64,000 nt of DNA from Aspidiotus rigidus (taxonomy: Eukaryota > Arthropoda > Insecta > Hemiptera > Diaspididae), in contig JAVHKY010000030.1 in NCBI GenBank assembly GCA_035079385.1, positions 4,379,001 through 4,443,000 on the forward strand, read 5' to 3'. Each line of letters starts with the position of its first letter. The first letter of the stretch is position 1. The notes beneath the pieces are model-generated. The model saw only the letters and a program-made list of their open reading frames with translations. It ran no database searches and was not told the origin of the DNA. This document shows positions 1-12,400 of this stretch, piece by piece. The translations under genes were made by a program, and so were the position numbers.

Positions 1-96
1 TCTAATGACTGCTGCATCTACCTCCTCGGTACCTAGGAGGGATATACCATAATCGAACATATTGATCTTAATATCCCATTTTTCTGTTTGTTGCAG
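1..96 (+). other. 3' end of last Hmx intron
   Basis: This is intron sequence ending in the pyrimidine-rich acceptor tttctgtttgttgcag at 81-96. Stops are present in all useful frames, whereas the reading frame is open from 97. Positions 1-45, read on the - strand, closely resemble 59840-59885 (shared core taggtaccgaggaggt then gatgcagcagtc), so a dispersed repeat lies in the intron just before the exon. Confidence 0.8.
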
Positions 97-995
97 GCGA
101 GTCAACCACTACCAACGAAGAAAACAGTAGATCAAGTACGCCACGCAGCAACTACATTAATACTAGTCATAGTTCAAGTGGGGTAGCCTCGACTAACGAG
201 CACGATGCTATCTCACCTAAATTAACCCACAGTCCACCGTGTGTAGATGAAACTTACAGATCATCGGTCGATAGCCTTGCAGCTCGAACTTTACCGTCCA
301 ACATAATCGGTAGTAATTACCTTCACTCTTCGGGCTCATTGTTGGCTAGCAGTTTACGTCTAAGTTCGGCGAAAAGTTTTTCATTTTCACGGGATATCGA
401 GCCGAATATCTCATCTCGTAAAGAAGAGGATGACGAAGAGATGATTATCGAGGAAGATGATATGGATGACGGGACCGATGAGTACAGTAAAGACGACGAC
501 TGCAAAAAGGACCCCAACTCAATGAACTCGAACAACGCGAAACGTAAAAAGAAGACCAGAACTGTATTTTCACGCAGTCAGGTTTTTCAACTCGAAGGGG
601 CATTCACTGCAAAGAAATATCTATCGAGTTCAGAAAGAGCTGGCCTAGCCGCATCCTTGCAGTTGACAGAAACACAGGTGAAAATATGGTTTCAGAATAG
701 ACGCAATAAGTGGAAGCGACAACGGGCTGCCGAAGATGAGGCTGCGCATATGGCTGCTTCGACGAGATTTGTACAAATTCCGATGATTTGTCATGATCCT
801 CCAAGTGCTGCTAATCTTTACCATCACCACCACCATCACTTGAATACGATGGAAGCATTATCGACGGCTAACGGTATAACGTCGCAGGCTGCGACTTCCA
901 TATATTCTCCTCTTTTCTACCATCGTCACAGCAATAATTCTAATTCGCCATCGAGTCCTGCAACATCTCGAGCGCCTCTACCTAGTATAGTATAA
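97..995 (+). CDS. Hmx: Hmx (NK5/H6 family) homeobox transcription factor, last exon
   Basis: This is the 3' terminal coding exon of an Hmx homeodomain transcription factor, a nuclear DNA-binding protein that in animals specifies neurons and sense organs. It starts after the acceptor at 91-96; the first two bases complete a split codon and the frame is open from 99 to the TAA at 993-995. The 60-residue homeodomain lies at about 546-725. It has the Hmx-type helix 1 ([13 protein letters not shown]), the segment [14 protein letters not shown], and recognition helix [13 protein letters not shown] with Gln50 and Asn51. An acidic stretch precedes it (about 420-480), and a His run (about 820-842) and a Ser/Pro-rich tail follow. 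Upstream of the homeodomain the exon encodes low-complexity Ser/Thr/Asn-rich sequence. The earlier exons lie outside the window. The reading frame is undamaged. The assignment rests on near-identity of the homeodomain and the following segment to the family; the choice among Hmx paralogues is not addressed. Confidence 0.95.
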
Positions 996-1772
996 ACTAT
1001 TGAATAAATTGGCTTCGAGGTGTCGTTTTTATATTTTTTAAGACTTATGGTTTCATTTGTTGTCTTTCTTCGTTCCTTTTGTTTTCTTTTCCTCTTTTTG
1101 TTACTCTTTCATATCGTTTTATCGATTATTGCAATTCTCAATTTTCTAGATCTCTTTTACTTGAAAATTCTAAGCCATGGATTCTTGGGAAATCTGTACA
1201 AAAATTAGTTTATTTCCTCTCCTTCATTTGCTCATTTCGGTGATTTGAACAAGTTGTTTTTTCTAATGATATGGTAGGTTCAGATTCAGCGTGTTGCGTT
1301 GTCTCTGTCTTTATGCAAATTGCCCACCAATAAGGGGGAGAAGCTCCACTTACAGCTTTCAGATCCCAGTATCTCATGCATGTTCATAAACGGTGCGAGA
1401 ATAAACTAGATTTTTGGATGTACGCGGTGTATTTTCAGGTCTGCATTAATTTTGTGTAATTATTTCATTGTTCTTATGCGTAAATTTAATGAGATATTTC
1501 TGAAAATATTTCCTTATTTTTTATGTCTTATTGTACAATTATTGTCGCCGATGTGTTATTATATTAATTGTGTTTTACTATCTCGTTATACTTTACTTTT
1601 TCAGCTTTGTATTTTCCTTTTGTGTTCGCGTAGTTTTGTTTTACAGTGCACATACGTTGTCTTACCTTTCTGTAATTTTTTTTTTTTTTTTTCATTTTCA
1701 AGTTACCATATTGTATATAGAAATATTTATTTGCATTTCCCGACATCTATTTTAACTTTGGCATGAAATAAA
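996..1772 (+). other. 3' UTR of Hmx with poly(A) signals
   Basis: The sequence after the Hmx stop is T-rich and non-coding. AATAAA occurs at 1003-1008, only 8 bases after the stop, and again at 1767-1772, which is a more usual 3' UTR distance. The short ORFs here are by-products of T-runs. Confidence 0.5.
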
Positions 1773-2099
1773 ATTTCTTCAAAATATTATCTAGTGCACT
1801 GCGGAGTTTCTCTCAAAAGCGGGAACATTTACGCGATTTCTTTGATATGGGTTGAAAGACTTTGTCTAGTTTTCGGGATCAAAAAATGCTAATTCATTAA
1901 CAAATTTCCTGAACTTTGAATGTCGCTTAATGATTTTACCCTTCTGATGATAACGCCGGATGACAGAGTCGAGAAAAACTAAAGCTCATCATAAAAGCTT
2001 TCTAGGAATCCTTCAAATCGGAGCATATGTTCAAAAACGTCAATCTGACAAAAGGATGGGAAGTAGATATTTTCTTTCTATCGCCGTAGACTTGCATGA
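1773..2099. other. intergenic, nothing recognised
   Basis: No coding signal, repeat or RNA gene is visible on either strand. Confidence 0.5.
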
Positions 2100-3470
2100 A
2101 GGTCCGTTGATTTGAAGTCGATTCAAAGTTGACCAAATTGCTTTAAATCGACCCCACAGAGCAGTCAATTTTAGATCGATAGAAAATTTTGTAAAAGTCA
2201 ACTCTAGATCAACGTCAATTTGACTAGCTTATATTTTTAGAAAACTAAAAATCGACCTCAAATTGGCCCAACAGAGTAGTGGATTTTAAATTGATGGAAA
2301 AATTTTGAAAAGTCGACTCGAAATCGACGGCACATTAAGGTTGATTCAATGTTGATGTAAAGTTAAGCAACCTAGTTTTCCATACAACTAAAAATCGACT
2401 TCAAATCTACGTAAAAGATCAGTCGATTTTGAATCGATAGAAAAATTTTAAGAAGTCGATTTGAAGTCGATTAAAGGCCGACTAACCTACATATCCAGAA
2501 AACTAAAAATCAATCTCGAATCGGCTTAATGGAGTAGTGGATTTCAGATCGATGGAAAAATTTTGAGAAGTTCACTCAAAATTGACGGCAAATTGACGTT
2601 GAAAGAACCTACATTTCCAGAAAATGAAAACTGATTTGAAATCAACTCCAGATCGACGTCAATTTGATGTTGATTGAAAATCGACTGATCTACATTTCCA
2701 GAAAACTAAAAATCAACCTCAAATCGGCCCAACGATTTTAGGTCGATAGAAAAATTTTTAAAATTTAACTCTAGATCGACGTTGATTTGAAGTTAATTTG
2801 AAATCGATCAATCTAGAATTTCCAAAAACGAAAAATCGACTTCAAATTGACCCAAAAGATCAGTCGATTTCAGGTCGATAAAAAAATTTGAAAAATTGGA
2901 CTCCAGATTGACATCGTCGATTTGAGATTGATTGAAAGTCGACTAACCTACCCAAAATTTTAGAAATCAACTTCAAATCGGCCTATTGGAGTAATCGATC
3001 TCAGATCAATAGAAAAATGTTGAAAAATCGTCTCGAAATCGACTGCAGATTGATGTTGATTCAAGGTCGATGTAAACTCGACTAGCCTATATTCCCAGAA
3101 AATTAAAAATTGCTCTGGAATCGACTGCAGGTCGACTCCAGATTGACGTCGAAATTTGAGATTGATTGAAAGTCGACCAACCAACATTCCCAAAAAACTA
3201 TAAACTGACTTCAAATCGACCCAAAAGGGCAGCCGATTTCAGGTTCAGAAAAATCCGGAGAATTCCACTACAGATATCGACGTCGATTTGAAGTGACCCA
3301 GCTTACATTGTTAGTAAACTAATTATCGACTTCAAATCGACCATACGGAAAGTCTATTTCAGGTCGATAGAAACATTTGTAAAAGACAACTCTATATCAA
3401 CGTCAGTTTAGCATACATTTCCAGAAAACTAAAAATCGACGTCTAATTGGCCTGGAGGACAGTCAGAAAT
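2100..3470. repeat. diverged tandem repeat rich in GTCGAT/ATCGAC
   Basis: About eleven imperfect copies of an 80-145 bp unit lie head to tail. A convenient marker is a version of ccagaaaactaaaaatcgac near 2232, 2378, 2490, 2612, 2692, 2816, 2948, 3089, 3184, 3306 and 3414. Between markers each unit has a core with cagtcgatttcaggtcgatag followed by aaaaatttt and a direct run of GTCGAT-type words. Stops in all frames show it is not coding. It looks like an old satellite or minisatellite array. Confidence 0.85.
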
Positions 3471-6400
3471 CCGTGTAAAGTGGCGCGACGCTTCATGACG
3501 TCATCAATGACCTTGTCCTACTTTAGGGACTTGGAAAAATGTTGATCTCCAGCCTTCATTAAACTAGACCTCATGCACAGCATATTAGGCTTAGGCCTGC
3601 GGTCGATTTTGAGTCGATTTGAGTCAATTTTGGTCAATTTACTATCGATAGCAGTGGTGAAACTAAATCGACTCGTAATCGTTTTGGAGTCGATATGGAT
3701 TGATTACTCTGGGGAACACGACCTTTCTCTTCTAGAACACTTGATCGGCTCATCATCAAAAATCTTTCCGAATCCCACGCCTAAAAGGGTTCAGAGCTTG
3801 AGATTTTTTAGAGCCTCTGTAAACATTCAAAGCTTAAGGTATTCCCAAGTACTCCTTTTAGGGGTTTAACACTAGTTCTCTCATTTTACTCATGAAATCT
3901 GTATGTGAAATTTTCATATGCCTCTTCTAAAGGGGCTTAAAAGGCAACATTTTTCAATGCTCTCTTCAAGGGATTCAGAGTTTGGAATATTTCCAAAAGT
4001 TAGCCTTTAGAGTTCGAAATTTTCCGAAGTACTATTTTTCCTTATGACTTACTTCAGTGATATTGCCTCAAAGCCCACTTGCGACGAAAAATTCCTTAGA
4101 GTGGATATCTTTCAAGAAGAATCTGCCTATTTTTTTAAATGGTCTTCCAATGCACACTTTACGAGTAATACATAATTTTTTCAGAATGGCAAAGCCGGAA
4201 ATTCTTTTCAATTTCCCTCCATAGAACGGGTCTCAATTACTGCCAAGCCAGTTTTTTCATTACTATAGATAATTTATTTGGTGTTTTAGTATAACTGTCA
4301 GGAGGAGTGGAAGGGTCCTTCTACTAGATGAACTATTGCCTGGAGGGGGGTCAATGGCTAACTTCTTCAGACTACTGCATTTTTATGGAGAAAAGTTGAT
4401 CGTGTGTCTTGCGCGTGCGACTTTCGATATGCAAGAAAACGTGGCGTTAGTTTGCAAAGATTCCGAGTTCCCTGGATGATGTAAAGTCATCTCCGATGAT
4501 ATTCTTTGACAAGCTGGCCAAAAAGTAGAAAATTAAATAAAACCGAGGATGGGGAATCGGAGACAGTATTTTCCTTTCAATTTCTATACGTTTACGAGTC
4601 GCATATGTTTAACGTGATTGGCGCCGTACGACGACGTTTCTCTACATCCTTTTCTCGTCAAGTGTAGGTCTAACTGTACACTCGGGGGAAAGAAAGAAAG
4701 GAAAAACGCCAGCGAGTTTGAATTGAATACCGTATGGTGCGCTATCGGAAACAGAGAATTAAAAATTTCTGTTCGTTCACTTTCGACGAGGAGTGAAACG
4801 ACACGAGTGCCGAGTAAAGCAGCTCTTTTAAATAGTCTCAAAAAACGAATTAGACACGAGGAGAGTGGAGGGAAGAAAAAGAAGAAAAAAGTTGTTTTAA
4901 TCGCAATTCTCTTGAAGCCTTTTAAATAATGACAAAAATTGTTCACTGCTTACAAGAGCGAGTGAAGGAGGGGTGGGTACAGAAAGTGAGGTTCGTAGGG
5001 GAGTGCGAAACTCGGGGATTGGTTTTTTTCTCTTGCGATCGCAAACCTCCGGCCGCCGATACACCGCGTGGAAATCATTCTTATTTAATTTTTCCTAGCC
5101 TCTTTTTTCTGCGCCCTCCCCTGTCCCTTCCGGGCTGAAAATCGTTTTCGATTTCGTTTCTGCGCTACTTTGCTTTATTGTTGTGTACATAATATCAGCG
5201 TTGTGTTGTTAGTCTCCTTTTCAGTACAAAGTTTAATCTTTTCCTTCTGTTAACAATAACCTAACTTTTTTTCATCATTTTCTCTCTCACTCTTCACTCT
5301 ATTCATCGACTTTAATCGCCTTTTTTCATCTTTTTTTTTTTATCATTCCTTTTTTATTAAGTGCTTCACTTTGCAATGTGTATCTTATAGTCGATGTAGT
5401 AACAACGGTTTGTGCTTCGTTTGAAAATTGTTTTCTCCGTCGTTAAATTACCTTTTCATATTTTATACCGTCGACTTTCCGATGTTCTACATTTTCTATC
5501 GAGCTCAATTACTGTCACGCGGTCTTCATTTTTCTTACAGCAAACTGAAGATATCACTAGTTATTCGTAATATCATTTAAGGAGCATCGTTTATTTGGAA
5601 TGAACGGCGACTATGGTACTGGGAATGTCTGACGATACAAAAAAAATTTGAAACTTAAGCGTAGGTTTTTAATATGATTTCAGAAGAAAAATTCAACGTT
5701 CAACGATAGTATACATCTTCCTGTAAAGAGGAATTATCACCACTTGCTCAATCGACATTGGAAGTCCCTGCACTCAAGTGGGGGAGGGCAAGTGGAATGC
5801 TGTTTCCTCCAATTTTACATTTTTGTCTGAGAAGTGGTAAGATCGTTTGTTAAGCTTCCTCTTTTTTATCGTTCAACCCTATTCCACTCAGTGCTCCGGG
5901 CTGGTGACAATTATATCTTGTCTTACGACCATTTGCCAATTATTATTTTTATTTTTCTCGTTTGTCCCACATTTTCCAACTCTAAAGAAAGAAAGAGCCT
6001 TCGTTCTCTCCTCAAAAAGAAAGAGATCACTACCTTAACAATGGTATTTGTGTACGGGATACATCCAAGTGGAATGTTTGAATCTATGTCCATTATCTAG
6101 CTAGTATAGTTCTTACGGGTTCACAGAGATTGAAAAATTAATATTGCAAAGGATATTTTTGTTCCTGAGAGCGAGCGGGATGTGGACGTATTAAATCAAT
6201 TATGATAAGAGACTTCTTTTATGAAAAGTTATCCATGTCAATATGGATATGTCTTTGAGCTGAGAGTCGGCACAAAAAAGGACAACACCGTAATGTCTAC
6301 TCCTACTGGACTACACTGGGCATTACGAAAGAAAATTGAAAAAGCGAGATAAATAAAAAGAGGAAAAAGAACCCCTGCCCTCGTGATATGGTTTGCCACC

Positions 6401-9357
6401 CCGAGATGGTCATCGCGTTCACCACCGCGTAATTAAGTACTTTATTTACTCGTAGTATAACTTGTTAGCAGTTAACGTGTGGTGCGAGAAAGTCAGCTGG
6501 TTCGGGCAGTTCGTATTCAAACACGAGTATTTCCGGCCGAGGAAGAGGCGATAATGTTGAAATAAAATAAAGTCCAGCCGATGTGGTGTACATGCGTGCT
6601 CGCGTGCGTTAAACGCACGCTGAACGTCCAAGAGTCATCAAGTTGGATGGCATCGCGGCGATGCTCCCCCGCCGCGTGCGGTATGCGGTGTCGGAGTAGC
6701 GCCAATAATCGTAATGAAATGTGCGATGTCAGCGAGCACGATTATAAACGGGTTAGTCGCGTGACACGTTAGTATCACTTCAGCTGATAAGTAATTTCCG
6801 TTTTTGTTTTTTTTTTTAGTCCGCCCACTTTATACGATACTGATTACCTTAGCTCCCTTCTCTTCTCGAGGATGGCGCGTACCCGCCTCGTCGTGGTCAG
6901 TTTGCCGTCGTTGGAGCCCAATATTATAATATTGTTTCAATGGGAATGCCTTTTTTGCAGACGGTTATGAAAATGAATTGTTTCAGACTATATGTCCTGT
7001 CATCACATTTATATAGTCTGGGCGAATGTTCGTTGTTCGTGTAGCATTCGTACACGTATTTGTAAAAATGTACTCTCATTTCATTTATATTTTAGTACTT
7101 GTGTATTTAGTCCAGCTGTTTACAAACTTAACGACTGTAGTTGAAAAGTTAATTAAATTTTTGAAATATTACCCTCGATCCGATCTGTGGAACGCAAGAA
7201 GTATAAACTGAGGGCAAAGTCATGAAAAATTTGTCGACAAGCAGAATACGGCCTTTGTATAAAATGTAATTTGTCATCCATGCTCACAATCGTTCCCCAA
7301 GTAGGCAGATCATTGTCCGGTATTTTTCCAATCATGTTATACCACTGCGCATGAGTGAAAAAATATATACTAAAGTCCGTATAATAGGTACTATAAACGA
7401 CATCTTCGTGGGGGTGAAAAGGTCTAAACTAATTTGTACTTTGGAGAAATGGTCTGACTGTATGGTTGGGTATATCATTACACTTTCTGTACCTTTTAAT
7501 GCTTCAATTAATAGGTCCAACTACAGAAAAAAAAAAAAAAAAATTAAACAAGTTAAAACCGAAAGCATGAAATGACAGTTTGAGAGATTACTCGAACCAG
7601 TAGACTTTACTTTCATATCTCTATTGGCTGCTGACATCTTTTAATTATTGAAACATTTTTTTCTTCACCTCCAATAACGGAATAAAAGGATTTAATGAAA
7701 GAAAACAATATTATGAGTCATTTTTAATCAGACATGTACAAGCAAAACTTTGGAATTGGGTAACATATTAATATTGTTGAAAAATAATTTCCTATCGCAA
7801 TTTTTGCAGTTTACTCTAATAAACAAGAATTGTATCGATCGCAAGAGAAAAAGATTAATGTTTTTTTAGTGAAAACAAAAGCCATAATTCATTCTTACAA
7901 TCAGTTTGCAGTTTCCTCCATAAATAGAAATTATTTTGAAAAATTAAGTAGGTACCTAAGTATATTATTTCTACAAGAAAATTTTAGAACAAGGTCTTCA
8001 TTTTCAATTTAGAAAAAATCAAACACAAATGCTGTGTACAAGACACTGCACTGTTGAATTTACTGGTGAAGAGCAAAAGACAATTAATTTGATGATGAGA
8101 TAGAATTTTTCCAATAAGTAATTAAGTATCATGACTTTGGTGTGAACTGTGCGGCCGTCAAATTTCATCAAACAAACAATCAACAATAGGCCTATAAATA
8201 AAATGTTAAGGATTTAATCATCCTTACGAACAACATTGAGAATTGACAGTGAAAATAATTACGGTACAGCGGATCATAACCAAATTTACAATCTAATATC
8301 AATAACCAAACGAAGAATTTTATTTTCAATGTTAAACAATGGCCGACTGTGGCTAATTATTCTTGTTTGGACGCAAGAGTAGGCTAGAACCTTTCTGTCG
8401 AACAAAAAATAATATTTTAGTCATCTTGTAGGAAATTTTACGTTTTACCGATTGGTTCCCTTTTTTTTTTTTTCAAAATCGCTCTGTTTCGAGTACTTAA
8501 TTTGAAGGAAACTTGAAAATCCCCATAGTATAACTTTGTGTTACAGATATTACTTTGCAGCATAGGTACTCCTCTTATCAATTTTCTTGAATCAATACTG
8601 GTGCACCTACAATATGCCCGCAGTCAAAATCTTATCCTAAATGACCAACTTGGTTTAAAAAAAAAAAATGCCCTAGCTGTAAGAAATATTCACAAGAACG
8701 TTTTGATCTGACGTTCAGATTTAAAAACCAGAAATAACTGATCAAGGACCACAGATACATATTTTTGAATATGTACTTGAGAACTTTCTAATGACGTAGC
8801 TGCTTATTTATTTCCAGTTTTTTAATTTGAATGTTTGATTCAAATCTAAAACGTTTCAGTATACTTCTTATAGGAATTGGTAACATGGTAGATCCACTAA
8901 CAATACAATTGATTGTAACTCAGTCTAATTGTCGTACCATTAACACACTCTAGCCACGGCCTACTTTATAATTATGCCGTACGAAGTCGGATTGACGTAT
9001 ACATCCAAATCGGAAGAAATTCCATTTTTTCTTAATATAAGATTAATACATATCTAATTGAGATGTAAATATGCGTTAGTGCGTTACTAAGAATACTTTT
9101 CGATGAGAAATCCAATTATCATACTAGTTTTCCGACACAAGCATCCCTCCTTCCAATATTAGCGTTTTTGGGTCGTGGTTTGGATGTGCGTCAGAATTTT
9201 GATGTACATCCAATGTTCATCTCAATAACACAATTCAGAGTAGAGTGTTCATCCTACGTGAAAGAAAGCTCCAATTTCCTAGATCTGAATTTTTCCCTGT
9301 TATTCCATCAATGAAGTAACTTAGTAATAGCCTAATAGGTGGTAGTGTATTGTCACA
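3471..9357. other. intergenic, no gene recognised
   Basis: No ORF here has recognisable domains or codon-like structure. At 3500-3545 the words tgacgtcat and gggacttggaaaaat resemble, in inverted form, words near 20137-20185 and 21744, so an old dispersed repeat is present. A GC-richer patch at about 6560-6720 and 6860-6920 has CpG-rich words but no ORF I can support. Around 8968-9010 a single copy of the arm sequence of the hairpin at 9358 is found. Confidence 0.45.
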
Positions 9358-9499
9358 ATTCTGCCGTACAAAGTTTGAATTCACGTATATGCAGATAATG
9401 AATACAGGGAAAAGAGGTTATCGGTTTACTTGATATAGCCACTTTTTCTTGTATTCATTATTTGCATATACGTCAAATCAACTGTGTATATAGCAGAAT
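9358..9499. repeat. hairpin MITE fragment
   Basis: Two arms of about 48 bases (9358-9405 and 9451-9499) are inverted copies, with words such as attctgccgtacaaag, cgtatatgcagataatg and gtattcattatttgc. A 45-base loop separates them. A diverged copy of one arm lies near 8968-9010. I see no flanking duplication with confidence. Confidence 0.6.
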
Positions 9500-12400
9500 A
9501 ATTCACACACTCGCGCCTATCGTCTGAAAGATACAGTTTGCCTGATCGTTCCTGTGCAAAGAACCAAAGCCACACGTCATCATATTATTGTAGGTACCAA
9601 ATAGAATGGACGTATCTGCACATCAGCGATCAGCAAAAAAGATATTCTTGCTGCAATTGAAGAATCCTTTCTCCGCAGATTGTGAATATTATGCACAAAG
9701 TCATATATATTACTAACGTAACAAGTTGTGCATCTTCCTATATACGCAATGAATACAAAAAAATGTAACGAAATTTATCACTATAGGCGCGCAGCGTCGC
9801 ATTGCTTATGCTCTTATGGGAGAAATACACGTAAAAAGTATGTTTAGAAACTGCGTGTTATCTCCAAAAATCGATCGACACCTACCTATTTTTTCTTTTG
9901 AATATTAAAGACGAGGCTTCCAGCTTTTTTTTAAGCCATACATGAATATAAACGGTTCATTAGAATTTTAGAAATTAAAATTTGAAAAATACGTTTTCTC
10001 CATTGTCAGCCAGCTATTTCCAAAAAAACTCGTGAGCAATGCTACGCCAGCGCTCAACATTCATGTTCCGTGGCAACAACATGAAACTGCGCGAGTTACT
10101 CAACTTGGTGTTCTATACGACTTTGATTATGCAGATACGTCAATTCCACTTTGTAGCAGTCATACCAGAGGTAGCAGCACGTCAAAAAAGTTCTGGAGCG
10201 CAGTGCGTGATTCTTGACTGAGAAATTTGGCTTTGATTCTCCATTTTACTTTAATTCTAGTTTACAGAGCATTATTTACTTGCAATAGTATAGTAACGGA
10301 GTTTGTCATGTTGAGCATAATCAAAGTCAGTGAACTGAATTCAATAATCAATCACACTATTGTATGTAGGTACTCTTTAATCTTAAAATCGAACGGTGCA
10401 GTTTTGTCACCTACAATATAATATTTCATTTCTACCTATCAATATTATTCTTAGGTTTGTTAACAAATTTGGAGTCAGTATACAGCTTTCTGTCTATACA
10501 GCTTTCTGTTGTTCTCTGCATATTTTAAATGATGTGATCCTAATTGTTCAATAACTACCCAGCAAATTCTCAACTTGCCACCCTGAGAGTCCGCGGTTCT
10601 TTTCAAGGTAAGTGCCCATAGTGAATTTCATTTGTAGACTATTGCTCTCAGTACCAGTGTTATACTTGCAGAGGTATACTTATGATTCTCGAGAAATGAA
10701 GATAAAGAGATCAAGCTGCCTTACATTTGTAGGTACGCACCCAATCCCATCAATCCAGGTTCGATATTTTGAGGAGTAAACAATGAAAAAGTTCTTCAAC
10801 CAAGTGAGTGATTTTCATCATGTATATATAGCCCTAAAATTAGATAAAAGTACAAGTGTCTTGACACTTGATTGACAAATGGTCAATCTATTTCACAGTT
10901 TACCTGCGTCGAGAAAATGACATGGAATTCAAAACCGGAACCTATACCTAGGTATCTATCTTTTTTGATGAATAAAATCTTAGGTATTTGGTCAGCGGCG
11001 ATATAATGTGGATACTCTTTTGTTAGCGTGGACTTCAGTTCATTTGTGCTTAGATGTTTTCATTTCTAGTCATTCAGGATAATCGTAAGTTTCGACTTCA
11101 TTTTCATCATTATCAGTTGTATTTTATCGCCGTGTTTTATAAAGAGATCTATGGTCAAGAATTGTTTTTCATGTTTTGCATCGAGAGCTGTTGGTTGATC
11201 TCTATCTATTCTCGATAAATCACCGTGCACAATGATTTTCAACTCGGAACGTCGCGTCCGTCGAGGGCGCTACCGTCGCAATGGAATTGCATGTAAAAGT
11301 TCCGAGGATCAATGGTTTCCAGTTGTACTAAAACTCTACAAAATAGAGGTAAAGTTTTTAGCAGGAATTGTTCTCATTATGACTCATCATGATACAATAA
11401 CTTGTTTTATCAATAGATGAAAGTTGGGAAAATAAGTCGTTCATTCAAAATTTTTGGATTAATTCACTCTCAACTTTGCACAGAGCGAGCGAAGTTTCAT
11501 TTTCTTCCGTTTACAATACGACAAAAATTATACGGATCCTCGGAATTTTGGTGATGCCACCAGAGAGCGACTCTTGTTTTGACGTTCGCAACTATAGGTA
11601 TGAGTTATAATATTATAAGCTTGTTGAAGAATAAAAGCTTGATACTGATGATGATAAGAACAGTGATAATATAAACTGTGTTACTAAAGTCTAGAGATCA
11701 TAGAAGAATGTATCTGTGCTTACATATTTATTTTTGACGAAAATTATCTAGGTAATTTGGATTCCTGTGCATATTATATGCGTTGGAAATATATTTGCGA
11801 TTATAGTTTAGAAGAAATCTTGTAGGCCATGTCATGCTCTCTAGTTTGTTTCATATCGTCGCCCCTTATTATTTTTGATTGTTATCTCCGCGATTCAAGA
11901 TCCCAAATTAAAGCCTAATATTGCCTTCTGTACATGTACTATAATGTTCAGGTATATGAAACATATAATATGACTGTATCCATCATTAGGTATACATAAT
12001 GACAACTATATAATTGAATGTAGGTACCTATAGTGACCCATATTCGTTATTCTTTAATTCTGCGCCATCATTTGCGTTCATGTTTTCGTGAAACAATGCG
12101 AGTATCTATAGTGGACTTGTCTAAACTTGATGCTTCACATTGCTCGACAATTAATTACATCGACAGAATAACTTACGAATTTTCGAAAATATTTTACTGT
12201 TCAAAGAAAAGTATTCGCTGTTTGAAATATTTTCCGCTAGAATTCAATGTTCATATTGGGTTCTCTGGTTGAATTTTGTTTTTCGATATTTTTGTGTCAT
12301 TTGAAATATTTCACCGACGAAAAATTTGAATTACCTACCGACCAGGAAGATAACCACTGAAAGTTTTTCCAAAAATCATTGGAATGATTCTTTTGTGATC

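Noticed and set aside
1020..1766. Phe/Leu-rich ORFs after Hmx
   Set aside because: They arise from the T-rich 3' UTR.
4584..4946. Overlapping 120- and 103-codon ORFs on opposite strands
   Set aside because: Mirror ORFs in a purine-rich tract without domain content.
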